A stretch of 64,000 nt of DNA from Streptomyces rubradiris (lineage in GTDB: Bacteria > Actinomycetota > Actinomycetes > Streptomycetales > Streptomycetaceae): positions 1,364,001-1,428,000 of the forward strand of contig NZ_BNEA01000015.1 of assembly GCF_016860525.1 (NCBI RefSeq). Direction: 5' to 3'. The position numbers were made by a program, and so were the translations under genes. The notes below the pieces were generated by a model. The model did not search any database. It saw only the letters and a list, made by a program, of their open reading frames with translations, and was not told where the DNA came from. Shown piece by piece: positions 37,675-44,566 of the stretch (its first letter is position 1; each line of letters begins with the position of its first letter).

Positions 37675-38760
37675 GTGCACAGTGTGCCGCTGTGGCTCTG
37701 GATGATCTTCGCCGTCACCGTACTGGTGTCGCTGGCCGTGGATCTGCTCGCGCACCGGCACGCCCATGTCATCCGGTTCCGCGAGGCCGCCGCCTGGAGC
37801 GCGGTCTGGGTCGGACTGGCCATCGTCTTCGGCGCGGTCGTCTTCCTCGTGGTCGGGACGGCCGCCGGCGTGGAGTACACGACCGCGTGGCTGCTGGAGA
37901 AGAGCCTGTCGGTCGACAACCTGTTCGTCTTCGCGCTGATCTTCGGGTACTTCAGGGTGCCACGGGCCTATCAGCACCGGGTGCTGTTCCTCGGCGTCCT
38001 CGGCGCCCTGGTCTTCCGTGGCATCTTCCTCGCCGCGGGCGTGGCCGTGGTGAGCCGCTTCACGGCGGTCCTGTTCGTCTTCGCGGCCGTCCTCTTCTAC
38101 AGCACGTACAAGATCCTCCGGGAGGAGGACGACAGTTTCGATCCCGGCAAGAGCATCGCCGTACGCCTGCTGCGCAAGGTGGTCCCCGTCCGGGACGAGT
38201 ACGCCGGCACGCACTTCTTCGTGAAGGAGGCCGGCAAGCACGTCGCCACCCCGCTGCTGGCCGTCGTCGCCGCGATCGAGGCCGCCGACATCGTCTTCGC
38301 CGTCGACAGCGTGCCCGCCGTGCTGGCCGTCAGCAACGACGCGTTCATCGTCTACACCAGCAACGCCTTCGCCATCCTCGGCCTGCGCGCGCTGTACTTC
38401 ATGCTCGCCGGCCTGCTCGACCGCTTCCACTACCTCAGCAAGGGCCTGGCTCTCATCCTCGCCTTCATCGGCGTCAAACTCGTCCTCCAGGCCTCGCACA
38501 AGACGATCAGCAGCGCCGTGCCCGAGATCCCCTCACTGCTCAGCCTCGCCGTCATCGCCACCGTCCTGGCCGTGTCCGTCGGCCTCAGCCTGCTGCGCCC
38601 GCCACCACCCGGCGCCACCCCTCCGGAATACGCGGAGGCGCCTGCGGAATCCGCGTCCGCCGCCGAGGGGGGCGGCTCGGCAGGCGGCGCCTCGCACACC
38701 TCCGGGCCGGACCCGCCGGGCGACCCGCGCCGGAGGCCGGAACCGCCCCCCGACACCTGA
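37675..38760 (+). CDS. TerC-family integral membrane protein
   Basis: The product is 361 aa with about nine hydrophobic helices over residues 1-305. The two family-defining acidic motifs are present: EKSLSVDNLFVFALIF (near 75-90) and FAVDSVPAVLAVSND (near 208-222). TerC/Alx proteins are implicated in metal (Mn) homeostasis and tellurite resistance. The C-terminal tail (about 310-361) is Pro/Gly/Ala-rich and hydrophilic, probably disordered. GTG start with GGAAGGGG upstream. Confidence 0.9.
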   Translation: MHSVPLWLWMIFAVTVLVSLAVDLLAHRHAHVIRFREAAAWSAVWVGLAIVFGAVVFLVVGTAAGVEYTTAWLLEKSLSVDNLFVFALIFGYFRVPRAYQHRVLFLGVLGALVFRGIFLAAGVAVVSRFTAVLFVFAAVLFYSTYKILREEDDSFDPGKSIAVRLLRKVVPVRDEYAGTHFFVKEAGKHVATPLLAVVAAIEAADIVFAVDSVPAVLAVSNDAFIVYTSNAFAILGLRALYFMLAGLLDRFHYLSKGLALILAFIGVKLVLQASHKTISSAVPEIPSLLSLAVIATVLAVSVGLSLLRPPPPGATPPEYAEAPAESASAAEGGGSAGGASHTSGPDPPGDPRRRPEPPPDT

Positions 38761-38831
38761 GGCGCGGCCGAGGACAGCCAAGACACCGCCGAGCCACGCG
38801 CACCCGGCGCTCAGCGAAGTCACTCTTTAAA

Positions 38832-38849
38832 GTGATGGCAAAACATCAC
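38832..38849. promoter_or_regulatory. Inverted repeat in an AT-rich patch upstream of a small zinc protein
   Basis: GTGATG and CATCAC are perfect 6-base arms around GCAAAA, directly preceding the ribosome site of the 79-aa protein. The surrounding CTTTAAAG makes this one of the few AT-rich patches in the window, consistent with an operator or promoter. Confidence 0.5.
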
Positions 38850-38863
38850 CAAGGGACAGTAAA

Positions 38864-39103
38864 ATGGCGGTCATGAGGGGCGAACAGAAACACCGGACGC
38901 GCACGTCGGAATTCGTCTGCGGCTCGTGCAAACAGCCGGTGGGCACCGTCGTGGAGCGCCACAAGAGCTTCGGCGTCTTCATACCGGTCTGGACGGCCGG
39001 TCCCTGCCACAACCCCCGATGCCCGGAGTACGTCTCCGAGGCGGAACTCATCGGCCGGCTGCGCGGCGCCCGGGACAGAAGGGCCGGACGAATACGCCGC
39101 TGA
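38864..39103 (+). CDS. Small zinc-ribbon-like protein
   Basis: The product is 79 aa with two cysteine pairs, C-G-S-C and C-H-N-P-R-C, spaced about 30 residues apart as in a zinc ribbon, followed by a basic C-terminus (RRAGRIRR). AAGGGA lies seven bases upstream of the ATG; an internal ATG at 38873 is possible. The function is unknown; nucleic-acid binding is plausible from charge. Confidence 0.72.
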   Translation: MAVMRGEQKHRTRTSEFVCGSCKQPVGTVVERHKSFGVFIPVWTAGPCHNPRCPEYVSEAELIGRLRGARDRRAGRIRR

Positions 39104-39132
39104 GGCGCGAGCCGGGTCCGAGGAGGTGGCCC

Positions 39133-39537
39133 ATGACCCGTGACCACCGCTTCCACCTCGACCGGGAGGGGCATTCGGTCACCGTGCGGGCCGGCCCCGC
39201 GCGGGGACCGACGGAAGTCCTGGTCGACGGCAAGGTCGTGGCCGCCCGGTCCCGGCGCGGTCACCGTGAGCGCGTGATCGAGCTGGCCGCTGAACTGCCC
39301 GGCGACCCGCCACGGCCCGTCACCGTCCGCGTCGACTGGCGGACCGGGGCCGGGAGCGGTCCCGTCTGCGTCATGGAGGCGGAGGGCACCTGCACCGTCA
39401 TCCCCCGCGCCTCGCCCGGCCCTTCGGCCCCGCGCCCGGCGGTCCGGGCCCTCGCCCGCCACCCTCTGCGGTGGCTGCGCCGGCACCTGCCACGACGCCA
39501 CCCACCGCCGCACCGGACGGCGCGGCGGCTCCGGTGA
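39133..39537 (+). CDS. Basic hypothetical protein (134 aa)
   Basis: The start is strongly supported by AGGAGG seven bases upstream. The first 90 residues look like a small beta-rich domain (HRFHLDREGHSVTVRAG, then VEVDWRTG-like strands and VCVMEAEGTCTVIP). The C-terminus is Arg/Pro/His-rich. It lies 29 bp after the zinc-ribbon gene, so both are likely one operon. No family recognised. Confidence 0.6.
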   Translation: MTRDHRFHLDREGHSVTVRAGPARGPTEVLVDGKVVAARSRRGHRERVIELAAELPGDPPRPVTVRVDWRTGAGSGPVCVMEAEGTCTVIPRASPGPSAPRPAVRALARHPLRWLRRHLPRRHPPPHRTARRLR

Positions 39538-39888
39538 CCCCCGGGCACCACCGGTCGGCGGAGCCGCCCCGCCCGCTCCGGGTTCCCGAACCGTCAGCCG
39601 ACCGGCATGTGCGGACCGGCTCGCGGTGCCCTGACCCCCTCCAGCACCGTCGGCGCGGGAGCCGTCGCCCCCGCCGGACGCGGCTCGGGCGAATGCCCCC
39701 GCCCCGCCCGTCAACGGCACCTTCCTTCCCGGCCCGCCGGCCCTGGCATCGGCCCTGGCTTTCCACGCTTGGCCCGGCCGACGCCTCCCGGCCGGCCGGC
39801 CGACGCTACCGGGTTGATCGGTCGGCGCTTCGGGGACGGCCTGCGCGACGCGCCACCGGGCGGGATCGAGCCGTGCGGGCGCGAGTCG
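39538..39888. other. 351-bp convergent intergenic gap
   Basis: The region between the convergent small-protein and MFS genes is very G/C-rich with short self-complementary GGCCGGCC runs near 39790-39805, but no convincing terminator, gene or repeat array. Confidence 0.4.
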
Positions 39889-41133
39889 TCACCGGGGTGA
39901 GCCGCGCAGCGCCACCGCGGGGATCACCGCCAGGGCAAGGGCTCCGGCCGCCACCGCCAGGGTCGGGTAACCGCTGCCCGTCACCACCAGGCCCGACACC
40001 ATGCCGCCCGTCGCGCCCGCCACGGACATGCCCACGTCCGCGAGGCCCTGGACCGTGGCCCGGTTCTCGGCGGGGGCGGCGAGCGTGAGCAGGGTGGTGC
40101 CGCCGATCAGAGCCAGATTCCAGCCGATGCCGAGGAGGACGAGCGCACAGGCCGACAGGACGACGGAGGCCGGCGGGGCGAGGCCCGCGAGCAGGCCGCC
40201 GCACAGCAGGACGCCACCGGACGCGACCGCCACGGGCCCGCCGCCGACCCGGTCCGCGAGCAGGCCGCTGAGCGGTGACGGCAGGAGCATCGCGCCCACG
40301 TGCAGGGCGATGACCAGGCCGGCGGTCTGTGTTCCGTGCCCGTGGCCGGTCAGGTGCACCGGTGTCATGGTCATCACGGAGACCATCACCAGCTGGGCGG
40401 TGACCATGACGGTGGCACCGGTGACGACACCGGAGATCCCGCGCACCTGCCCGCGCGGCCCGGCGCCGGAGGCCGGTCCCGCGCCGGGGCCCTCCGCGGC
40501 CGGTTCCGGAGGCGCCGGGAGGGGGCGCAGCCACACCAGCAGCACCAGGGCCGCCGCGGTGTAGGCGGCCGTCGCCAGCAGGAACGGCCCGGCCAGCCGT
40601 GGGATGCCCCAGGCGTGGGCGAGCTCGCCGGTGGGGCCGACGAGGTTCGGGCCCGCGACCGCGCCCAGGGTCATGGCGACCAGCACCGTGCCGGCGGCCC
40701 GGCCGCGCCGGGCGGGTGGGGCCAGCTCGGCGCCGGCGTAGCGCGCGAGCAGCCCCGTGGCCGTACCCGCCCCGTACACGAAGAGCGCGGCCAGCAGCAG
40801 GGCGGGCTGGTGGGCCGCGGCCCCCGCGACCACCCCCGCGCTGCCGGCGGCGGCCACGCCGTTGCCGAGCGCCAGTCCGACGCGGCGCCCCCGGTGCTGG
40901 CAGACCCGCCCGAGGGCGGCGGCACCGAGGGCCGCGCCGATGGTGAACAGCGCGACCGGCAGCCCCGACAGGCTCGTGGAATCGAACAGGTCCTGGGCGA
41001 GCAGGGCGCCGACCGTGATGCCGGCCGCCGTGCCGGCACCGCCGAGCACCTGGGAGACGACGAGCACCGTCAGCGCGCGGCCCGGCGCCCGGGAGGCGTC
41101 CGGCGTCGCGGGCGCCGGGGCCGTCCGGGTCAT
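39889..41133 (-). CDS. MFS exporter of the RiPP-like operon
   Basis: The product is 414 aa with 12 predicted helices (TVLVVSQVLGGAGTAAGITVGALLAQ at the start; QHRGRRVGL in the helix 2-3 loop). It is a drug/metabolite-type major facilitator. It overlaps the GRDP-like gene by four bases (41130-41133), so it is translationally coupled to the candidate peptide-modification genes and is the obvious exporter of their product. No ABC transporter or protease is present in the operon. Confidence 0.87.
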   Translation of the reverse strand: MTRTAPAPATPDASRAPGRALTVLVVSQVLGGAGTAAGITVGALLAQDLFDSTSLSGLPVALFTIGAALGAAALGRVCQHRGRRVGLALGNGVAAAGSAGVVAGAAAHQPALLLAALFVYGAGTATGLLARYAGAELAPPARRGRAAGTVLVAMTLGAVAGPNLVGPTGELAHAWGIPRLAGPFLLATAAYTAAALVLLVWLRPLPAPPEPAAEGPGAGPASGAGPRGQVRGISGVVTGATVMVTAQLVMVSVMTMTPVHLTGHGHGTQTAGLVIALHVGAMLLPSPLSGLLADRVGGGPVAVASGGVLLCGGLLAGLAPPASVVLSACALVLLGIGWNLALIGGTTLLTLAAPAENRATVQGLADVGMSVAGATGGMVSGLVVTGSGYPTLAVAAGALALAVIPAVALRGSPR

Positions 41134-41732
41134 GTGGCCGACCGCACCGGGGCCGCCGCGCCGTCCTGTCCCGGTGTTCCGGCAGGCTGCCCGGAGGGCG
41201 CCGCGTCATCGGCCAGGGCGGCGATCTGGTCCAGGGACAGGCCGAGTTCGTCGCGCAGGAACCGCACGATCGTCCAGTGCGGCACGGCGTCCTCGTCGAA
41301 GGGGCCGAACGCGGCCATGTAGAGGGGGATCCAGCGCAGCGCCTCCTCGGCGGCCGTGTCCCGCCCGGGAGCCTCCTGGTAGGCGTCGTAGGAGATGCTC
41401 CGGTGGTGGATGAAGCGGGCGCCGGGCAGCCGCTGTTCGCACAGTTCCCGGTATTCGCGGGTCTGCAGGATGAGGTAGTGCCAGATCTCGTCGATGTCCT
41501 GCTCGACGGGGAGGAAGAGGCCGCCGAGCCGGTCGGGGTGGCGGGAGACCAGGTACAGATAGCGCAGGCACTCGCGGACCTGGTGCCGGACGACGGCTTC
41601 GGCGGGGCTGCCGGGCTTGGCCAGGAAGTGCCGGACCACCTCGTCGTGCAGGACGGGGCCGAGCAACTCCTCGGCGGTGGGGGCCTGTTCGGTGACGCTG
41701 CCGGAGGGGGCGGGCGCTGCGGACGTGGGCAT
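41130..41732 (-). CDS. GRDP/DUF1399-like protein of the RiPP-like operon
   Basis: The product is 200 aa, not matched with certainty. Residues from about 75 to 112 read DIDEIWHYLILQTREYRELC followed by FIHH. This pattern (acidic, W-H-x-x-I-L-x-T-R-x-Y, Cys, then F-I-H-H) strongly resembles the glycine-rich-domain-protein-like (DUF1399) core. The conserved Trp-His and His-His could form a metal or catalytic site. It lies between the adenylating enzyme (55 bp away) and the exporter (overlapping), so it is probably part of the same pathway. Family assignment is by pattern recall and needs a profile search. Confidence 0.65.
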   Translation of the reverse strand: MPTSAAPAPSGSVTEQAPTAEELLGPVLHDEVVRHFLAKPGSPAEAVVRHQVRECLRYLYLVSRHPDRLGGLFLPVEQDIDEIWHYLILQTREYRELCEQRLPGARFIHHRSISYDAYQEAPGRDTAAEEALRWIPLYMAAFGPFDEDAVPHWTIVRFLRDELGLSLDQIAALADDAAPSGQPAGTPGQDGAAAPVRSAT

Positions 41733-41787
41733 GGAAATCCTGTCGGGGTCGTGGCCGGGCCGGGGAACGGGGCGCCGTGAGGGTGGG

Positions 41788-43014
41788 TCAGGGCTGGTCG
41801 GTCGCGCTCAGCCAGGCGTACTTGCCGGAGCGCCCGATCGGTAGGCGGGCGCGGTGCTCCACCTGGCAGGAGCGCCCGGTCAGGGCCGTGACGTCGGCGG
41901 CGAGCCGGGCGGTCTCGTCGGGGGTGAGCGGTACGTCGTCGAAGGTGGTGTAGGCCAGCAGGCAGGTGTCGTCGCCGGTCAGCCTCAGGTGGTGGAGGAA
42001 GACGCGGCCGCTGACGCCGGTGATGCGGCTGTCGAGGTCGGCCTGGGCGACGGGCCCCTCGCTGGTGGGCAGGAGTTCCTTCTCCCGGCCGCAGAAGGAG
42101 ACGATCCGCTCCGGGTCGGTGCTGCCGTCGTGGGTGCGGACGCAGTCGCCGGACCGGTAGCGGACCAGCGGCATGTACGGGTTGCGGACGCTGGTGACGA
42201 TGAGGCTGTGGATGCCGCTGCCCGGCGCCACCGGGATCAGTTCGACGCTCATGTCCGTCAGGTACGGCCGGTAGCGGCCCTCGGCGTCGCTGTAGAAGAG
42301 GTAGCCGAGTTCGGTGCTGCCGAAGAGGTCGATCACGGGGCAGTCGAAGTGGGCCCGCAGGTAGGCGCGGACGTTGAGCGGTGTGTACTCGTAGGCGTGG
42401 ACGATGCCCGCCGGGCGGGGGAAGCCGTCCCACAGGTCCCAGGCGGAGACTTTGCGGATCAGGTGGGCCAGGTGGTAACCGGAGCAGTCCAGGAGGTAGG
42501 CGCCGTCGGGGTGGGCGCCGGCCACCTCCCGGATCTCGCCGAGCATGCGCTCGACGTCCTCGCGCTCCCAGTCGGCCGGGTCCAGGCGGCGGTTGAGGTA
42601 CAGCGTGCGGTCGTCGAGCCAGCGTTCACCGGGGGTCGCGCCGGGCTTGCGGGCGTTGACGCGTGCCACGTGCTCGGTGGCCAGCACGGTGGTCAGCGAG
42701 ACCCGCCGGGCCCCGGCGTGCCAGGAGGCGCCGAGTTCGGGGTGTTCCTGCCACAGGCGGTAGTAGGAGCGGAGCAGGAAGTAGGGCGGCCGGATGATCT
42801 GCATTCGGGCGTGGTTGGTGCCCGTGGACAGGACGAACTCGGCCTCTCCCGTCTCCAGCGCGCGGGCCAGTCGCGGGGTCATCCAGTTGTCGGGGAAGCC
42901 CCGGGCGATCTCCGGCTTCTCCAGGATCGGGAAGTGACCCCGTTCTATGGAGGCGCGGTAGATCGGGATGTCACGCACCTTGTCCAGCACGTCGGCACTC
43001 GGCATGCGGTTCAC
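41788..43014 (-). CDS. PaaK/F390-synthetase-like adenylate-forming enzyme
   Basis: The product is 408 aa, slightly short for phenylacetate-CoA-ligase-type enzymes. ANL motifs are recognisable: phosphate loop VLSTGTNHARMQ (61-72, where canonical PaaK has T-S-G-T-T-G), A5-like DLFGSTELGYL (229-239), A7-like YRSGD (286-290) and A8-like CGREKELL (308-315). It should activate a carboxylate as an acyl- or aminoacyl-adenylate. The GTG start at 43014 follows GGAG; ATG at 43005 is an alternative. It follows the precursor gene after a strong hairpin. The likely role is ATP-dependent modification of the peptide or attachment of an acyl group to it. The altered phosphate loop leaves the substrate open. 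Confidence 0.8.
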   Translation of the reverse strand: MNRMPSADVLDKVRDIPIYRASIERGHFPILEKPEIARGFPDNWMTPRLARALETGEAEFVLSTGTNHARMQIIRPPYFLLRSYYRLWQEHPELGASWHAGARRVSLTTVLATEHVARVNARKPGATPGERWLDDRTLYLNRRLDPADWEREDVERMLGEIREVAGAHPDGAYLLDCSGYHLAHLIRKVSAWDLWDGFPRPAGIVHAYEYTPLNVRAYLRAHFDCPVIDLFGSTELGYLFYSDAEGRYRPYLTDMSVELIPVAPGSGIHSLIVTSVRNPYMPLVRYRSGDCVRTHDGSTDPERIVSFCGREKELLPTSEGPVAQADLDSRITGVSGRVFLHHLRLTGDDTCLLAYTTFDDVPLTPDETARLAADVTALTGRSCQVEHRARLPIGRSGKYAWLSATDQP

Positions 43015-43053
43015 AGCGGGATCTCCGGGGCGGTGTCGGCGGTGGTGGCGGAA

Positions 43054-43089
43054 GGGCTGCCGGCGCGGCGGAGGCCGCGCCGGCAGCCC
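43054..43089 (-). terminator. 16-bp perfect hairpin between precursor peptide and enzyme genes
   Basis: GGGCTGCCGGCGCGGC (43054-43069) pairs perfectly with 43074-43089 around a 4-base loop. It lies 27 bp past the precursor stop and 40 bp before the ligase start, on the same strand. Such partial terminators after precursor genes are common in lantibiotic and other RiPP operons, where they raise precursor over enzyme mRNA. There is no T-run. Confidence 0.8.
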
Positions 43090-43115
43090 GGCGTGTCAGC
43101 GGAACGGCCCGGACG

Positions 43116-43271
43116 TCAGCGGGAGATACAACCGCTCTTCGCCGTGACGCTGATGCAGCCGTTCTTGGGCGCGGCGCTGATGCAGCCGTCCTTCGCCGCC
43201 TCGGCGGAGTTGACGGCGACCCAGCGCTGCCACACGGATTCCTCGGTCATGCGCTTGATGAGCTGGTCCAT
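43116..43271 (-). CDS. Candidate RiPP precursor peptide with three K-x-G-C-I-S repeats
   Basis: The gene encodes 51 residues. CGGAGG sits five to six bases before the ATG, an ideal ribosome site. The N-terminal part (1-26) is leader-like: amphipathic MDQLIKRMTEESVWQRWVAV then N-S-A-E-A-A. The C-terminal part repeats K-D/N/S-G-C-I-S every nine residues, with Cys at 30, 39 and 48 and a terminal Arg. The third copy uses different synonymous codons (GGT TGT ATC TCC versus GGC TGC ATC AGC), so the protein sequence rather than the DNA is conserved. Downstream come a hairpin, an adenylating enzyme, a GRDP-like protein and an exporter. It matches no precursor family I know. Confidence 0.72.
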   Translation of the reverse strand: MDQLIKRMTEESVWQRWVAVNSAEAAKDGCISAAPKNGCISVTAKSGCISR

Positions 43272-43365
43272 GGGAACCTCCGGAAGATACGAGATTTAAC
43301 GTTTCTGCACGAACAGACGACCCAGGGCGTTGACGCTCGCCCATCGCCACCGAAGGTAAAGAGAT

Positions 43366-43386
43366 GGTCAATCAATAGTCAATAGA
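43366..43386. promoter_or_regulatory. TCAAT direct repeats upstream of the precursor gene
   Basis: Three TCAAT motifs (43368, 43372, 43379) lie in an AT-rich patch about 100 bp upstream of the precursor start. GTCAAT copies at 43367 and 43378 are 11 bp apart, one helical turn, as AraC-type regulators prefer. On the minus strand this reads TTGAC-like and could also supply a -35 element. The adjacent AraC protein is the likely binder. Confidence 0.5.
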
Positions 43387-43463
43387 AAACAGGGCGGTTG
43401 GCTGGAAACACGCGTTCGCCCCCCAAACCCCCGCCCTCGCGCGACGGTCGGCCGCACCCGGCC

Positions 43464-44420
43464 CTACCGCATGTCCGCCCGGAAGGCGACCGGGGTCTGG
43501 CCGGTGTGCAAGTGGAAGAACTTGGAGAAGTTGGCCGCGTCGGGAAAGCCCACGGCCGCCCCGACGCGGCCGATCGGCATGTCGGTGTGCGCGAGGAGGC
43601 GCTTGGCCTCCAGGATCACGCGCTTGTCGATGAAGCCCTTGGGGGTCTCGCCGGTGGCGGCGCGGACGGCGCGGACCAGGGTCCGGCGGGAGTAGCCGAG
43701 GGCGTCGGCGTAGGCGCTGACGCTGTGGTTGACGGCGAAGCCCCGCTCGACGGCGTCCCGGAAGCGGATGAAGGTGCTGTCGGCGTGGGGCGGGCACGTC
43801 TGCGCGGAGCTGGCGGCGAGATGGGCCAGCCGCAGCAGACACGCGGTCAGGGTGTGCCGCAGGACGGCCGTGTGCAGGCTGAGCGGGAGCGTGGCGGTGT
43901 CCTCGTACTCGCGGCGGAGCTGGTCGAGGGCGGCCTGGAGCGCGGTCAGTTGCGCCGGGCCGGGGTGCAGCAGCGGCGGCAGGTCGTAGCGGTACAGGCC
44001 CGCGGCCTCGACGGTGGAGCGGGGCAGGAAGCCGGGCTGCATGGTCAGGACGGTTCCGCGGTACTCGCAGTCCCGGGAGAAGCGGTGGACCTGTCCGGGG
44101 CGGATCCACAGCAGGTCGCCGGCGCCGGCCTCGTACTCGGCGAAGTCGATCATGTGCCGTACGGGGCCGCCGGTGAAGAGCATGACCACGTGGAAGTCGA
44201 TGCGGTGGACGCGGTGCAGGGGGGCCTCGGTGTGCCAGGTGCGGCCGGTCCCCATGGGGCCGATCTGCATGCCGACGCCGCCGACGGCCAGCTCGGCCGG
44301 GAAGGGGAAGGTTCTGATTCCGTCGCCACCAGCGATCCCGTCGCCGGCAGCGGTCCCGTCACCACCGGCGTCGCCGCCCTCGGTCCCCCCGCCGCCAGCC
44401 TGCCCCATTACGACCGCCAT
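43464..44420 (-). CDS. AraC-family transcriptional regulator
   Basis: The product is about 318 aa. An N-terminal cupin-like sensing domain (HRVHRIDFHVVMLFTGG, then GDLLWIRPGQVHRFS) is followed by a C-terminal double helix-turn-helix (about 222-316; GYSRRTLVRAVRAATGETPKGFIDKR and IGRVGAAVGFPDAANFSKFF). The N-terminus is a Gly/Asp-rich repeat (GGDAGGDG) and the start is uncertain: ATG at 44420 or 44408, neither with an ideal ribosome site. It lies directly upstream of the candidate RiPP operon on the same strand and is the prime candidate for its control. It is divergent from tkt. Confidence 0.85.
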   Translation of the reverse strand: MAVVMGQAGGGGTEGGDAGGDGTAAGDGIAGGDGIRTFPFPAELAVGGVGMQIGPMGTGRTWHTEAPLHRVHRIDFHVVMLFTGGPVRHMIDFAEYEAGAGDLLWIRPGQVHRFSRDCEYRGTVLTMQPGFLPRSTVEAAGLYRYDLPPLLHPGPAQLTALQAALDQLRREYEDTATLPLSLHTAVLRHTLTACLLRLAHLAASSAQTCPPHADSTFIRFRDAVERGFAVNHSVSAYADALGYSRRTLVRAVRAATGETPKGFIDKRVILEAKRLLAHTDMPIGRVGAAVGFPDAANFSKFFHLHTGQTPVAFRADMR

Positions 44421-44498
44421 GCCCTTTTCACACCGTTTCCGTCGTTCGATCACTGTCCCAGATTCACCACAGGCTGACACACCCCGACCTTTCCTCGA

Positions 44499-44513
44499 AA
44501 AAGTCAGACTTTT
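44499..44513. promoter_or_regulatory. 15-bp palindrome in the tkt/AraC divergent region
   Basis: AAAAGTC and GACTTTT flank a single base, perfect over 15 bp, 54 bp upstream of the tkt start. The AT content stands out. It is a candidate operator or transcription start element for tkt or the divergent AraC gene. Confidence 0.5.
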
Positions 44514-44566
44514 AAGTTTGAACACGTCAGGCCAGCCATCCCCCACTCAGCGAGGACTTCTTGAAG

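Noticed and set aside
39607..39900. 97-codon plus-strand frame
   Set aside because: No ribosome site, Pro/Gly/Arg-rich shadow-like composition, overlaps the end of the convergent MFS gene.
43096..43371. 91-codon minus-strand frame over the precursor gene
   Set aside because: It is a shadow frame; the 51-codon frame has the ribosome site and the conserved Cys repeats.
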